Source: Paenibacillus sp. Soil522
Lineage (GTDB): Bacteria; Bacillota; Bacilli; Paenibacillales; Paenibacillaceae
Direction of reading: 5' to 3'
NCBI RefSeq assembly: GCF_001428245.1
Contig: NZ_LMRV01000099.1
Location: forward strand, 124,864-188,863
Length of the DNA stretch: 64,000 bases
The notes below the pieces were generated by a model. That model was not told the DNA's origin. It searched no databases and saw only the letters and a list, made by a program, of their open reading frames with translations. The position numbers were made by a program, and so were the translations under genes. This document shows, one piece after another, positions 1 through 9,310 of the stretch. The first letter of the stretch is position 1; every line of letters begins with the position of its first letter.

Positions 1-1
1 T

Positions 2-70
2 CAAAGGCGGCTTCTGGACGAAAATGATCGAGAGGTAGCTCCATTTTATTTGACTAAACATAAGTTCTAA
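2..70 (+). CDS. C-terminal end of an upstream gene (partial)
   Basis: An open frame enters from the left edge and stops with TAA at 68-70. It encodes 22 residues ending in DREVAPFYLTKHKF, which reads like ordinary protein sequence. A second open frame (stop TAG at 36-38) also enters from the left, so the frame is not certain. The product cannot be named from so short a tail. The strong hairpin at 105-142 lies downstream of either stop and could end this transcript. Confidence 0.35.
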   Translation, partial: QRRLLDENDREVAPFYLTKHKF

Positions 71-104
71 TGGTATATTGGAATGTATGCTTAGGAGATG
101 ATTT

Positions 105-142
105 GCACAAACGGCTGCGTGCTTGCACGCAGCCGTTTGTGC
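105..142. other. Perfect 18-bp-arm hairpin just upstream of the helicase RBS
   Basis: The arms GCACAAACGGCTGCGTGC and its exact reverse complement are separated by only TT. No U-tract follows (the next bases are CTATTATATGG), so it is not a textbook intrinsic terminator. The helicase RBS begins 9 bases after it. It may end the upstream transcript or influence translation or stability of the helicase mRNA. Confidence 0.6.
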
Positions 143-166
143 CTATTATATGGAGGCCAGCAACCC

Positions 167-2110
167 GTGAATAAATATCCGTTTGATTTTGACCCGAAAC
201 AGCCCTTTATCCAGCAGGCTAGCGATTGGATTGCCGATGTTTTTTATGAGAAGCTGCCCGAGGCCGGCTTTGAAATTAGAGACGAACAAATTTATATGGC
301 CTTTCAATTGGAACGAGCCTATGCGGATAAACAAACCATTTTTGCGGAAGCGGGAGTGGGTACCGGCAAGACATTCGTATACCTGCTGTATGCGATCAGC
401 TATGCTCGTTATACGAGAAAGCCGGCCATTATTGCTTGTGCCGATGAATCGTTAATCGAGCAGCTTGTGAAGCCCGAAGGCGATATCGCGAAGCTAGCCC
501 GCCACTTGGATTTAACGATCGACGCCAGATTAGGGAAATCCCCAGATCAGTATATTTGTTTGAATAAGCTGGACGATGCAAGAGCAGGACAAGATCATGC
601 AGAGCTGTTCGATAGTATTTATCGTGACCTTCCCAGCTTCGTGAATAAGCCGGATTCGATGCAAAGCTTCCACCATTACGGAAATCGCAAGGACTATCCA
701 AGCTTAAATGACGAGCAGTGGAATAAGATAGGCTGGGATGTATTCCAGGACTGCTTGGTGTGTGATGTCAGACATCGCTGCGGCCAAACGCTATCACGCG
801 ACCATTACCGCAAAGCGGCAGATGTCATCATATGCTCCCATGATTTTTATATGGAGCATATTTGGACTTATGAGGCTAGAAAGCGCGAAGGCCAGCTGCC
901 TCTGCTGCCAGAGCATAGCTCGGTCGTCTTCGACGAGGGACACTTGCTTGAAACAGCTGCACAGCAAGCGTTAACGTATAAGCTGAATCATGCCGTATTT
1001 GAAGGAATCGTTACGCGCCTGCTCCAAGAAGAGATTCGGGAATCGCTTGCTGTAGCCGTAGAGGATGCCATTACCCAAAGCGAATATTTGTTTAAAATGA
1101 TGAACAAGCACAGTAAGAAGGTGCCGGCTTCGGACCGAAAGGAAATCGTTTGGAGCACTGAGCTTATGCGCGAAATTAATCGTTTGCAGGATACGCTATC
1201 GGTCATTGAAGAAGAGCTCGTATTTGAAAGCGGCTTATATACGATTGATACGTATCAGTTGAAAATTGTCGAAGAGCATTTGGAAATGATACAATTTGCG
1301 CTTTCCTTATTCAAGAAAGAAGACAAGCCGATTTGCTGGGTGTCGCAGGATAAGGAAGGAATCTCACTCGTTATCATGCCGAAATGGGTGAAGGAAGTAT
1401 TGAAGGAGCAAGTATTTTCCCGTAAAATGCCAATCGTATTTTCATCCGCGACGCTTTCGGTTAACGGCTCATTCGATTATATGATGGATATTTTAGGAAT
1501 GGAAAGCTCCTTGTCCTTTTCGGTGCCATCTCCTTATGATTATGAGCACCAAATGACGGTGGCAAGCCCAACGGTTAATCATTTAATGGGGTTAAACGAT
1601 AAGGTAGAGGAAGCCTATCGATTGCTAAAGCAATCAGGCGGAAGAACGCTTATTTTATTCCCGTCCATGGAGCAATTAGAGCAGTTCAAGGCTGCATCGG
1701 ATATGCATGCTGATTCTTCGGCCTATACCTTCTTGTATGAGGGCTCAAGCGAAATTAGCTATCTGATTGAGCAGTTTCAAAATGATGAAGCGAGTATTTT
1801 ATGCGCGGTAACGCTCTGGGAAGGTTTAGATATTCCAGGGCCGTCCCTCTCGCAGGTCATTATGTGGGAGCTGCCGTTTCCGCCGAACGATCCGTTATTC
1901 GCGGCGAGACGGAATGATTCGGATTCGCCCTTTGAGAAGGTGGACATGCCTTACATGCTGCTGCGTCTCAGACAGGGAATCGGGCGTTTGATCCGAACTC
2001 GGGAGGATAGCGGTAAAATCGTTATTTTCGGCGAAAAAATGAATGACAGCTATGTGCGGGAGCAGGTTGGGAACGTACTGCCGAAAGGCGTAACGCTTAG
2101 TAATTGCTAA
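167..2110 (+). CDS. DinG/XPD-type ATP-dependent DNA helicase
   Basis: Superfamily 2 helicase of the Rad3/XPD/DinG group, 647 aa, expected to unwind DNA 5'-3' in the cytoplasm. Visible motifs are Walker A GVGTGKT (about residues 63-69), a DEAH-box variant VVFDEGH, the late motif LRQGIGRLIRT, and a cysteine cluster CLVCDVRHRC plus an upstream CLNK cysteine. In this family such cysteines ligate a 4Fe-4S cluster. GTG 167 is chosen because TGGAGG lies 10 bases upstream; the frame is open further upstream, but that part runs through the 105-142 hairpin. The gene is apparently monocistronic, with a terminator after it. No LexA box was seen, and the exact substrate is unknown. Confidence 0.85.
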   Translation: MNKYPFDFDPKQPFIQQASDWIADVFYEKLPEAGFEIRDEQIYMAFQLERAYADKQTIFAEAGVGTGKTFVYLLYAISYARYTRKPAIIACADESLIEQLVKPEGDIAKLARHLDLTIDARLGKSPDQYICLNKLDDARAGQDHAELFDSIYRDLPSFVNKPDSMQSFHHYGNRKDYPSLNDEQWNKIGWDVFQDCLVCDVRHRCGQTLSRDHYRKAADVIICSHDFYMEHIWTYEARKREGQLPLLPEHSSVVFDEGHLLETAAQQALTYKLNHAVFEGIVTRLLQEEIRESLAVAVEDAITQSEYLFKMMNKHSKKVPASDRKEIVWSTELMREINRLQDTLSVIEEELVFESGLYTIDTYQLKIVEEHLEMIQFALSLFKKEDKPICWVSQDKEGISLVIMPKWVKEVLKEQVFSRKMPIVFSSATLSVNGSFDYMMDILGMESSLSFSVPSPYDYEHQMTVASPTVNHLMGLNDKVEEAYRLLKQSGGRTLILFPSMEQLEQFKAASDMHADSSAYTFLYEGSSEISYLIEQFQNDEASILCAVTLWEGLDIPGPSLSQVIMWELPFPPNDPLFAARRNDSDSPFEKVDMPYMLLRLRQGIGRLIRTREDSGKIVIFGEKMNDSYVREQVGNVLPKGVTLSNC

Positions 2111-2133
2111 AAAGGTAATAAATGGATAATGCT

Positions 2134-2166
2134 AGAAGAAGGGGGATACCCTTCTTCTTTTTTTTT
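2134..2166 (+). terminator. Intrinsic terminator after the helicase gene
   Basis: The arms AGAAGAAGGG and CCCTTCTTCT enclose a short GGATA-type loop and are followed by a run of nine or more T. Confidence 0.85.
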
Positions 2167-2262
2167 CTTTGTAATCGTATGTATAGTGGTTTATAACCTT
2201 CTTTTTACGGCGAAAATGCTCATAATTCGACAAAGTTTATTGAGATAAGGAGCAGATGCCCA

Positions 2263-2388
2263 TTGTTTTACCGCGATATCATCCACATTCCTGAATGGTC
2301 CGTGTATCTGCAGGCTTTGATTTGCCTCTTGATTCCTCTCATTATTTCTTATGTAGTTAACCGGTTTCGTCAAACAGAGGATGAGTGA
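2263..2388 (+). CDS. 41-aa single-TM small protein coupled to the germination operon
   Basis: This short ORF starts at TTG 2263, with AAGGAG 10 bases upstream, and encodes 41 residues. The product has an aromatic N-terminus ([11 protein letters not shown]), one hydrophobic segment (about residues 15-32, [15 protein letters not shown]) and a charged tail ending RQTEDE. Its stop TGA (2386-2388) overlaps the GTG start of the A subunit (2385), a GTGA arrangement typical of translational coupling. Some GerA-type operons encode a small membrane 'D' protein, but those I know have two TM segments and usually follow the operon. It may be a comparable accessory subunit. No homologue is recognised. Confidence 0.5.
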   Translation: MFYRDIIHIPEWSVYLQALICLLIPLIISYVVNRFRQTEDE

Positions 2389-3845
2389 TCCCGATGCATG
2401 AAAATATGTTTGAGAAGCTTGCTGCGATTCGTGAACAAATGATGGACCACTCGGATGTCATGATACGGGAATTTTCAATTGGCCGCAAGGGCATACCGGC
2501 AGCTATAGTGTTTGTGAATTGCTTGGCTGATCACGAGCTTATCGATCAACATATTTTACGGACATTAATGTCCTTGCGTGACCAAGACTTGTCCCTTACA
2601 AAATCGTATCTCAAGAATCAAGTGTTATCCGTAAGTCAAATATCGGAAACGAATGATATAGATGAACTGATGCCGAAGGTATTAATCGGTACTACGGCGC
2701 TAATCATCGATGGCCTCCCGGAAGCCTTTATGATCAACACGGTAAAAAATAAATCAAGAAGCATAGAGGAACCGATATCTGAAGCGCTGGTTAGAGGGCC
2801 GAGGGCGGGTTTTGTGGAGACCTTGTCAGATAATACAGCACTTCTGCGCAGACATGGTGAAAACGCCAGCTTAGCATTTATGAGTATGCAGGTCGGCGCA
2901 CGAGCCAAGAAGGAGCTGATTATTGCTTACATTAAAGATGTAGCCGATCCGGATTTAGTCGAAGAGGTTAGGAGGAGAGTCAGCAAAATCGATATCGATA
3001 ATCTTCCCGAATCGGGGTATGTCGAGCAATTAATTGAGGACGATTTTTTAAGTCCATTCCCGCAGATTCAGAGCACGGAAAGACCTGATCGGGTAATAAG
3101 CGCATTGATGGAAGGGCGGGTCGCCATCCTGCTCGACGGTACGCCGTTCGCCTTAATCGCTCCTGTTACCTTTAGCATGCTGCTGCAATCGCCTGAGGAT
3201 TACTACGAGCGTTGGCTGGCGGGCTCTTTGCTTAGAATATTGCGTTTTTTCGCTGCTTTAATCGCTTTATTGACACCAGCCCTGTATATCTCTTTCATTT
3301 CGTATCATCCGGGCTTAATTCCGACGAAGCTGGCTATTTCCATTGTAGGCGCCAGGGTAGGAGTTCCTTTTTCTTCGCTTGTAGAGGCGTTAATTATGGA
3401 GATAGCCATTGAAATATTACGTGAGGCGGGACTTCGTTTACCCAAGCCTATAGGTCCGGCAATGGGCATTGTTGGCGGTTTGATCATCGGCGAAGCAGCT
3501 GTGCAAGCGGGTATCGTGAGTCCGATTCTCGTTATCGTCGTAGCGGTAACTGCCATTTCGTCCTTTGCGATACCGCAATTTAGTGCAGGGATTGCATTAC
3601 GGATGCTGCGTTTTGTTACGATGTTCTGCGCTGCTGTATTCGGGTTGTACGGCGTTGTGTTGTTTTTCTTATTGTTATGCGCGCATATCGTCAAGCTGAA
3701 AAGCTTTGGCGTGCCTTACGCGAGCCCGGCAGTTCCTTATCGCGTTAGCGATTGGAAAGATTTTTTTGTTCGCATGCCTATTTTCATGATGAAACGAAGA
3801 CCTGAAATGCTGCATACAAAAAATCAGAGGAGAAAAAAGAAATAA
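2385..3845 (+). CDS. GerA-family spore germinant receptor, A subunit
   Basis: A 486-aa integral membrane subunit of a germinant receptor located in the inner spore membrane. The hydrophilic N-terminal half carries family signatures such as [13 protein letters not shown] and [16 protein letters not shown]. The second half has several TM segments and the conserved stretches [12 protein letters not shown] and [17 protein letters not shown]. Start GTG 2385 is favoured by overlap with the preceding small ORF; ATG 2394 is an alternative. It is first of an A-B-C operon, the order of gerA in B. subtilis. The germinant is not deducible. Expression would be expected in the forespore (sigma-G), but no convincing sigma-G site was found. 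Confidence 0.92.
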   Translation: MIPMHENMFEKLAAIREQMMDHSDVMIREFSIGRKGIPAAIVFVNCLADHELIDQHILRTLMSLRDQDLSLTKSYLKNQVLSVSQISETNDIDELMPKVLIGTTALIIDGLPEAFMINTVKNKSRSIEEPISEALVRGPRAGFVETLSDNTALLRRHGENASLAFMSMQVGARAKKELIIAYIKDVADPDLVEEVRRRVSKIDIDNLPESGYVEQLIEDDFLSPFPQIQSTERPDRVISALMEGRVAILLDGTPFALIAPVTFSMLLQSPEDYYERWLAGSLLRILRFFAALIALLTPALYISFISYHPGLIPTKLAISIVGARVGVPFSSLVEALIMEIAIEILREAGLRLPKPIGPAMGIVGGLIIGEAAVQAGIVSPILVIVVAVTAISSFAIPQFSAGIALRMLRFVTMFCAAVFGLYGVVLFFLLLCAHIVKLKSFGVPYASPAVPYRVSDWKDFFVRMPIFMMKRRPEMLHTKNQRRKKK

Positions 3846-3869
3846 TATGGCGTTGAAAGAAGGCTCATC

Positions 3870-4961
3870 ATGACAAATAGCACGAAGGATCGAATTACCA
3901 CCGTCCAAACAGCTGTAATCGTATCTAATTTTATGTTAGGTTCAGGAATTCTGACGTTGCCCAGAGCAGCCGGGACAGAGGTGGAGACTCCAGATGTATG
4001 GATATCCGTGCTTATTGGAGGCATAATCGCGATTGCGGCAGGCGTGATCATGGCAGTGTTATCCAAATCACATGTTGGCCGATCTTTATTTCAGTATAGC
4101 CAGGACCTCCTTGGAAAATGGATAGGAGGAGTCATCAGTATCGCGTTTGTTATTTATTTTTTTATGACAGCAGCGTATCAGATTCGAGCTCTGGCTGAAG
4201 TAGCGGCTTTTTTCTTACTTGAAGGCACTCCGACGTGGGCAATCTTCATGGTATTTATGTGGGTAAGTCACTATTTGATGACTGGCGGCATCAATGCGAT
4301 TGCGCGTTTGTTCGAGATCATCCTTCCAATAACAATTGTCATCTATTTGTTAGTGATGTTAATGGCATTAAAAATTTTTGAGCTGGACAATCTGCGGCCT
4401 GTATTGGGACAAGGAATTATGTCTGTTTTAGCAGGCTTGAAAGCAACTTCGTTATCCTTTATCGGCTTTGAAATCATACTCATACTGACTGCTTTTATGA
4501 ATGAACCTAATAAATCGGTCAAAGCGGTTGTTTATGGGATCGCGATACCGCTGTGTCTGTATCTTCTAACCGTTGTTATCGTTATAGGATGCTTATCCTT
4601 GGATGGTGTTCTGACTAGATCATGGCCGACGCTAGATCTCGTCCGAAGCTTTGAATTGTCGGGCTTGATTTTTGAACGGTTCGAATCTTTATTGCTGGTC
4701 ATTTGGATCATGCAAATTTTTTCATCCTACACGAGTGCTTTTTATGCAGCTTCGCTTGGAGTATCACAGGTTTTCAATATAAATATGAATAAATGCCTGT
4801 ATATCCTGCTTCCGATTGTATTTATCATTGCAACACTTCCACAAAATACAACGGTTTTATTTGCATCCGGAGATTTGCTGGGCAACATCGCTATTTATTT
4901 ATTTATTTTAATACCTTTCCTATTGTTGCTGACGAAATGGAAGAAAAGGAGCAAAGGATGA
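3870..4961 (+). CDS. GerA-family spore germinant receptor, B subunit
   Basis: A 363-aa member of the GerAB family, distantly related to amino acid permeases of the APC superfamily, and largely hydrophobic with about ten TM segments. The N-terminus contains the typical LGSGILTLPRAAG stretch. It is thought to participate in germinant recognition within the receptor complex of the inner spore membrane. It follows the A gene by 24 bases, and its TGA stop (4959-4961) overlaps the ATG of the C gene (4958), so translation is probably coupled. Confidence 0.92.
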   Translation: MTNSTKDRITTVQTAVIVSNFMLGSGILTLPRAAGTEVETPDVWISVLIGGIIAIAAGVIMAVLSKSHVGRSLFQYSQDLLGKWIGGVISIAFVIYFFMTAAYQIRALAEVAAFFLLEGTPTWAIFMVFMWVSHYLMTGGINAIARLFEIILPITIVIYLLVMLMALKIFELDNLRPVLGQGIMSVLAGLKATSLSFIGFEIILILTAFMNEPNKSVKAVVYGIAIPLCLYLLTVVIVIGCLSLDGVLTRSWPTLDLVRSFELSGLIFERFESLLLVIWIMQIFSSYTSAFYAASLGVSQVFNINMNKCLYILLPIVFIIATLPQNTTVLFASGDLLGNIAIYLFILIPFLLLLTKWKKRSKG

Positions 4962-6175
4962 TGGTATTCCGTCGTATTAACTGGGGTCGTTGGTTTCTAT
5001 CTTGCCTTTGCTTACTTACGCTGCTCGTTCAAACGGGCTGCTGGAGCAAGGATGAGATTGAAGATCTAAGTATTTATGTGGGCATGGGATTGGATATGGC
5101 GAATGAAACGGCATTAGAAGATAAATTGGACAAGTTAGGATCAGGCTCTAGGAAAAAAAACTTGATTACATATACCGTGCAAATCGTTGATAAGCAATCG
5201 GAGGCAAAAAGCGGAGATACCAAAAGTAATCCAAGCTCCAAACCTTACTTAAATGTTTCTGTCACAGGGGATTCTCTCTTTGAAATGATTAGAGAATTTT
5301 CTACACGAATGGAGCGCCCTCTTATTGGTCATCACCTGAAAATAATCGTCATTAATGAAGATCTATCACGGCGTAACAATATGAATAATCTACTTGATTT
5401 CATTTTAAGGGATAACGATATACGGCCCAATTGTCTCGTCTTTATGAGCAGCGGCTTATCGAGAAAAGTGCTGGAGGCAAAAGGGAATTCGATTATTCCT
5501 TCCTTTCGCATTATAGGTATGGTCGATAATCGCTACCGGTCATTAAAAATATTGCCGTCCATGTCACTGATAAAGCTTGAAGCTAAAATGAATAGTAGAT
5601 CCAGTTATATGCTGCAAAATATAATTGCTGCTGACGGGGAAGTGAAGTTTTCGGGAGCAGCGGTTATTAAAGGTAAAACACAAAATTTTAGGGGGCGGTT
5701 ATCCGAAGAGGAGTTATTAGGCGTAACGTGGCTAAGCGGAAACGGCAAAGGGGGAGACGTCAAAAGCTATGATGAAAAGACAAAGCAGGTAATGACATAT
5801 GAACTGAAATCAATGAAAAGTAAAATCCATTCTTATGTAGATGGCGATAAAATAAAATTTCATGTAAACATACAATCCGAAGGGCGTTTGATCGAAGAAT
5901 GGATCAACTTAAACGAACCAATCCAAGCTGAATTAATGAAGAGGGCTGAGCAAGCAGCGGAGAAAGAGATCAAGCGAGTAATAAAGCTTGGATTAAATAA
6001 AATTCAAAAAGAATATAAAACCGACGTCGTCGGCTTCGGCACCCGATTAAGCATTGAACACCCTAAGATGTGGCAAAAGGTAAAGAAGGATTGGGATAAT
6101 GTTTTTAGTGATGTTCCAATCACCTATAGCGTAAAGCTTGCGATTACAGATACGGGTGCGAAGCAGTCCCGATAA
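4958..6175 (+). CDS. GerA-family spore germinant receptor, C subunit lipoprotein
   Basis: A 405-aa lipoprotein subunit of the receptor. The N-terminus has a basic head, a hydrophobic core (FLSCLCLLTLLV) and lipobox QTGC, followed by CWSKDEIEDLS, a typical GerC mature start. The open frame extends upstream to 4793, but that part overlaps the B gene. ATG 4958 overlaps the B stop by 4 bases and has AAGGAG upstream; ATG 4961 is equally possible. The C-terminal region KRAEQAAEKEIKRVI...VVGFG matches the family. Last gene of the operon, followed by a terminator. Confidence 0.9.
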   Translation: MMVFRRINWGRWFLSCLCLLTLLVQTGCWSKDEIEDLSIYVGMGLDMANETALEDKLDKLGSGSRKKNLITYTVQIVDKQSEAKSGDTKSNPSSKPYLNVSVTGDSLFEMIREFSTRMERPLIGHHLKIIVINEDLSRRNNMNNLLDFILRDNDIRPNCLVFMSSGLSRKVLEAKGNSIIPSFRIIGMVDNRYRSLKILPSMSLIKLEAKMNSRSSYMLQNIIAADGEVKFSGAAVIKGKTQNFRGRLSEEELLGVTWLSGNGKGGDVKSYDEKTKQVMTYELKSMKSKIHSYVDGDKIKFHVNIQSEGRLIEEWINLNEPIQAELMKRAEQAAEKEIKRVIKLGLNKIQKEYKTDVVGFGTRLSIEHPKMWQKVKKDWDNVFSDVPITYSVKLAITDTGAKQSR

Positions 6176-6211
6176 TTTTTATACGAAAATGGGCTGATTT
6201 TCGCTTCCAAA

Positions 6212-6250
6212 AAACTGCGTGAAATACATATTTCACGCAGTTTGCTTTTA
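6212..6250 (+). terminator. Intrinsic terminator after the first ger operon
   Basis: 14-bp arms, AAACTGCGTGAAAT and its complement, with a 4-base loop, followed by GCTTTTA. The T-tract is short. Confidence 0.75.
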
Positions 6251-6332
6251 TATCGGTTTTTCAGCTATGATACTAGAGTAGTGTTCACACATAAATAGAG
6301 TACATAGAAGCGATTTTGATGGAGGATTTGCC

Positions 6333-7274
6333 TTGCGAAAGAGACAATATGAGGTGTCGGATTGCTATGGAATCGAAATAGAGCTCTTTTCCATTTGGAT
6401 GAAAAATAAAGGGATGACCAAGTCGACGCATCAAGCCTACATAAGCGACGTAAGCGATTTTCTCCAGACTGTGCACCCGAAGGAAACGAAGCATATAGCG
6501 AAAATGGATATTATGCGTTATATGGCCGTATGCCGCGAGAAGGGAGCGGGGGATGAAGCGCGCAATCGAAAGCTGTCGTCCTTGCGTTCATTTTTTAAGG
6601 CAATGATTGAGATGGAGCATTTGGAAGCGAATCCTGCAGCGCTAATTGCGAAGTCAAAGCAGGAGAAAAACCGCATCCCGGTTTATTTAGAGGAAAATGA
6701 GCTGGAGGCGCTGCTCCACACGATAAAGGGCAAATATTATATCCGTAATGCAGCCATCGTTCTATTAATGGCGTATGCCGGCCTCCGCGTAGGGGAGGTG
6801 CACCGGATGAACTTGCAGGATTTTCGCCAGGACGGCTCGATTCATATTTTAGGAAAAGGGCGCAAGTGGCGCGTCGTACCGCTGCCGGACGCCTTGCAAC
6901 ACGTTTTGAATGAAGCGATTGCAGAACGCATGGAATCAAGGCAGAATAAGGAGCAGCCGTTTTTTGTATCGCAATTCGGTCGCAGGCTATCGATTCGGAT
7001 GATTCAGACTGTAGCCGACGATACGATTAAGCAGCTAAAGGAAGCGATGCCGTCACTTGCGGATAAACGGCTCTCCAGCCATAAGCTTCGCCATTCGTTC
7101 GCGACGATGCAAATTCGCAGCGGCACAGACATTCGGACGCTGCAGGAGCTGCTCGGGCATGCGAGCATCGAAACGACACAAATTTATACGCATATCGACA
7201 ATAAGCAGCTTCGGCATGCGATGAACAACATTTCAAGCAAGATTCCTATGAAATTCCAAAAACAATTAACGTAA
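6333..7274 (+). CDS. XerC/XerD-type tyrosine recombinase
   Basis: A 313-aa site-specific recombinase with an N-terminal SAM-like DNA-binding half and a C-terminal catalytic half. Catalytic residues are visible: Arg in AGLRVGE (about 151), Lys in GKGRKW, His-x-x-Arg in HKLRHSF (about 250-253), His in LGHAS (about 276) and the Tyr nucleophile in TQIYTHI (about 285). Start TTG 6333 has TGGAGG about 8 bases upstream. Base usage resembles the surrounding chromosome rather than the AT-rich segment to its right. Its last codons overlap the first dif-like site, so it borders the ger cassette. It could be a chromosomal Xer protein or an integrase. Confidence 0.88.
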   Translation: MRKRQYEVSDCYGIEIELFSIWMKNKGMTKSTHQAYISDVSDFLQTVHPKETKHIAKMDIMRYMAVCREKGAGDEARNRKLSSLRSFFKAMIEMEHLEANPAALIAKSKQEKNRIPVYLEENELEALLHTIKGKYYIRNAAIVLLMAYAGLRVGEVHRMNLQDFRQDGSIHILGKGRKWRVVPLPDALQHVLNEAIAERMESRQNKEQPFFVSQFGRRLSIRMIQTVADDTIKQLKEAMPSLADKRLSSHKLRHSFATMQIRSGTDIRTLQELLGHASIETTQIYTHIDNKQLRHAMNNISSKIPMKFQKQLT

Positions 7275-7291
7275 ATATAATTATGTAAACT
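7264..7291 (+). other. Left Xer/dif-like recombination site
   Basis: 28 bp with an 11-6-11 layout: left arm AATTAACGTAA, centre ATATAA, right arm TTATGTAAACT. The right arm equals the XerD half of the B. subtilis dif site as I recall it. The left arm matches the inverse of the right arm at 8 of 11 positions, the imperfect dyad typical of dif. It overlaps the stop codon of the recombinase gene. A second copy lies at 12040-12067 in the same orientation. Confidence 0.65.
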
Positions 7292-7663
7292 AAATAAAAA
7301 TTGAGGGTAATGCTCATGTCAATATCTATTTTGTGATATAGAAGCTGAACCCTTGCAAAACACAGGGAAGCACAGTAAGGAAGTAAACAAGAAGCCGGGG
7401 TGAGTAATTTCGCACATCCCGGCTTTTTTCGTGTTTCTAGATAAAATCAAATTTGTGTATAAACAGAGTGTCTCTTACTTAAGTAAATGTTCTAAAATAT
7501 TAAGCGAATATTCTAATCTGTACTTAGTGAAAGAATACTTATAATAGTAAATGGATGGATATCTTAATCGTATAAAAAAACTGGAAAATAGATATGCTAA
7601 ATAAATAGGGAACACATCAACGCTTCTTTCAATCACACTACACACTTGGAGTGTTATAAGAAA
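7292..7663. other. Intergenic region inside the cassette, left end
   Basis: AT-rich DNA with no convincing ORF. It contains the hairpin at 7392-7429 and, further right, an A/T-dominated stretch that should hold the promoter of the second ger operon. No sigma-A or sigma-G promoter could be assigned with confidence. Confidence 0.4.
7392..7429 (+). terminator. Hairpin with T-run in the cassette left end
   Basis: The arms AAGCCGGG and CCCGGCTT flank a loop with a further GTG/CAC pairing and are followed by TTTTTC. About 100 transcribed bases lie between the dif-like site and this hairpin. It may terminate the recombinase transcript or a short RNA. Confidence 0.6.
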
Positions 7664-9310
7664 ATGAACAGTGCATGGAATCGGTTAACAAAAACGCGAA
7701 AAAAAAGAAAGCAGACACTACAGTATGAGGAAACAGAAATAAACGCAAACAAACAGGAAATTAGTGAACATTTAGATGGAAACCTTACAAATATTAAAGA
7801 AGCTTTAGGCAACAGCAGTGACTTAGCCATTCGTGAATTTAAAATGGGTAAACCATCCCTGCATAAAGTTGCGATTGTATATATAAATGGGTTAGCCGAT
7901 AATGAACTCATTGGCCGTTTTATCATAGAAAAACTAATGGGTAACGTAAACAATACTGAAAGTGTTGATCCCGAATCACCGAGCCAATTATTTACATACA
8001 TTAAAGAGAATATTTTAATAGTTGGGACAGTTGAGGATATAACGGACTGGAACAAAATGCTGCTTTTTCTCTTATCTGGACAAACCATTCTTCTGATTGA
8101 TGGCTGGAATCAAGTCATTAGCTGTGCGGCACAAGGCGGGGAGATAAGAGCCATTACAGAACCTTCGGGAGAACCTGCTATTCGGGGGCCTAAAGAGAGC
8201 TTTGTTGAGGCGCTTATAACCAATACGGCCATGGTTCGCCACAGAATTAAAAGCCCTAATCTATGGGTTGAAACCATGAAGCTAGGGAAGATCACACAAA
8301 CAGATGTGGCCATTATGTATATAGAAGGGATTGTCAATGACAAGCTTCTTACTGAAGTCAAAGAGCGGCTGGGTAAAATTGAAGCTGATGAGATTACTGG
8401 TTCCAATACAATTGAAGAATGGATTAATGACGACACATGGACACCTTGGCCAACTATGTTAACAACGGAACGTCCGGATGTTGTGGCTGGAAATTTATTG
8501 GAAGGACGTGTCGCTATTTTCGTTGATGGGACACCGATTCCTTTAATTTTACCAGCGACATGGAATCAGTTTTTTCAAACGGCGGAAGATTATTACATGC
8601 GTTGGAATATTGCCAGCTTTTTGAGACTTCTACGATTTGTTTCATTTTTAATCACCCTTTTTGGACCGGCACTTTTCATTGCGTTTATTTCCTTTCACCC
8701 TGAAATGATTCCAACCCCTTTATTAGTAAGTCTGACAGCACAGCGCCAGGGAATTCCATTTCCGGTATTTATAGAGGCTTTGTTAATGGAGTTTACATTT
8801 GAGATTTTGCGGGAAGCCGGTGTTCGGATGCCGCGTCCGATTGGTCAGGCGGTTTCGATTGTTGGCGCACTTGTATTGGGAGAAGCAGCTGTTTCAGCAG
8901 GAATTGTATCAAGTTCCATGGTCATCGTGGTGGCTGGGACAGCAATTGCCAGTTTTACAATGCCCCATCATTCCCTGATGGATGCGACACGTTTACTTCG
9001 ATTTTTGATGATGATTTTGGCAGCTTCTTTTGGTCTTTACGGAATTGGACTCGGAGTCATTGTTTTAGTGGCACACACTTGCAGTATACGCTCTTTTGGT
9101 ATTCCGTATTTGGCACCCTTTACCCCGCTCATTTTTGCTGATTGGAAAGATACCTTGATTCGTTTACCAAAACCGTTTTTGTCAACACGTCCACGATTAA
9201 TCAGTCAAACGAAAATAAAGAGGACGGGTAATATCCAAAATCTCGGGCCGTCACCAAGGGAAAATCAAACAAAGGACAACGAATCAAAGAGGGGTTCCAA
9301 TGAAACATAG
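7664..9310 (+). CDS. GerA-family germinant receptor, A subunit (second operon)
   Basis: A 548-aa A subunit with a longer, lysine-rich hydrophilic N-terminus than the copy at 2385. Family signatures include VYINGLADNELIG, AIRGPKESFVEALI, REAGVRMPRPIGQA and LGEAAVSAGIVSS, followed by C-terminal TM segments. Start ATG 7664 has TTGGAG 12 bases upstream; TTG 7646 is an in-frame alternative. The operon order A-C-B is that of gerK in B. subtilis. Its base usage is clearly AT-richer than that of the first ger operon, which suggests separate ancestry and horizontal acquisition. Confidence 0.92.
   Translation: MNSAWNRLTKTRKKRKQTLQYEETEINANKQEISEHLDGNLTNIKEALGNSSDLAIREFKMGKPSLHKVAIVYINGLADNELIGRFIIEKLMGNVNNTESVDPESPSQLFTYIKENILIVGTVEDITDWNKMLLFLLSGQTILLIDGWNQVISCAAQGGEIRAITEPSGEPAIRGPKESFVEALITNTAMVRHRIKSPNLWVETMKLGKITQTDVAIMYIEGIVNDKLLTEVKERLGKIEADEITGSNTIEEWINDDTWTPWPTMLTTERPDVVAGNLLEGRVAIFVDGTPIPLILPATWNQFFQTAEDYYMRWNIASFLRLLRFVSFLITLFGPALFIAFISFHPEMIPTPLLVSLTAQRQGIPFPVFIEALLMEFTFEILREAGVRMPRPIGQAVSIVGALVLGEAAVSAGIVSSSMVIVVAGTAIASFTMPHHSLMDATRLLRFLMMILAASFGLYGIGLGVIVLVAHTCSIRSFGIPYLAPFTPLIFADWKDTLIRLPKPFLSTRPRLISQTKIKRTGNIQNLGPSPRENQTKDNESKRGSNET

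Noticed and set aside
7300-7430. Possible riboswitch upstream of the second ger operon
   Set aside because: The region between the dif-like site and the hairpin was compared with remembered c-di-GMP, preQ1, fluoride and SAM cores. None fitted; only the terminator-like hairpin is supported.
7654-8436. Minus-strand frames across the second ger A subunit
   Set aside because: They have low-complexity, Ser/Ile-rich translations typical of antisense reading of an AT-rich gene; no RBS.
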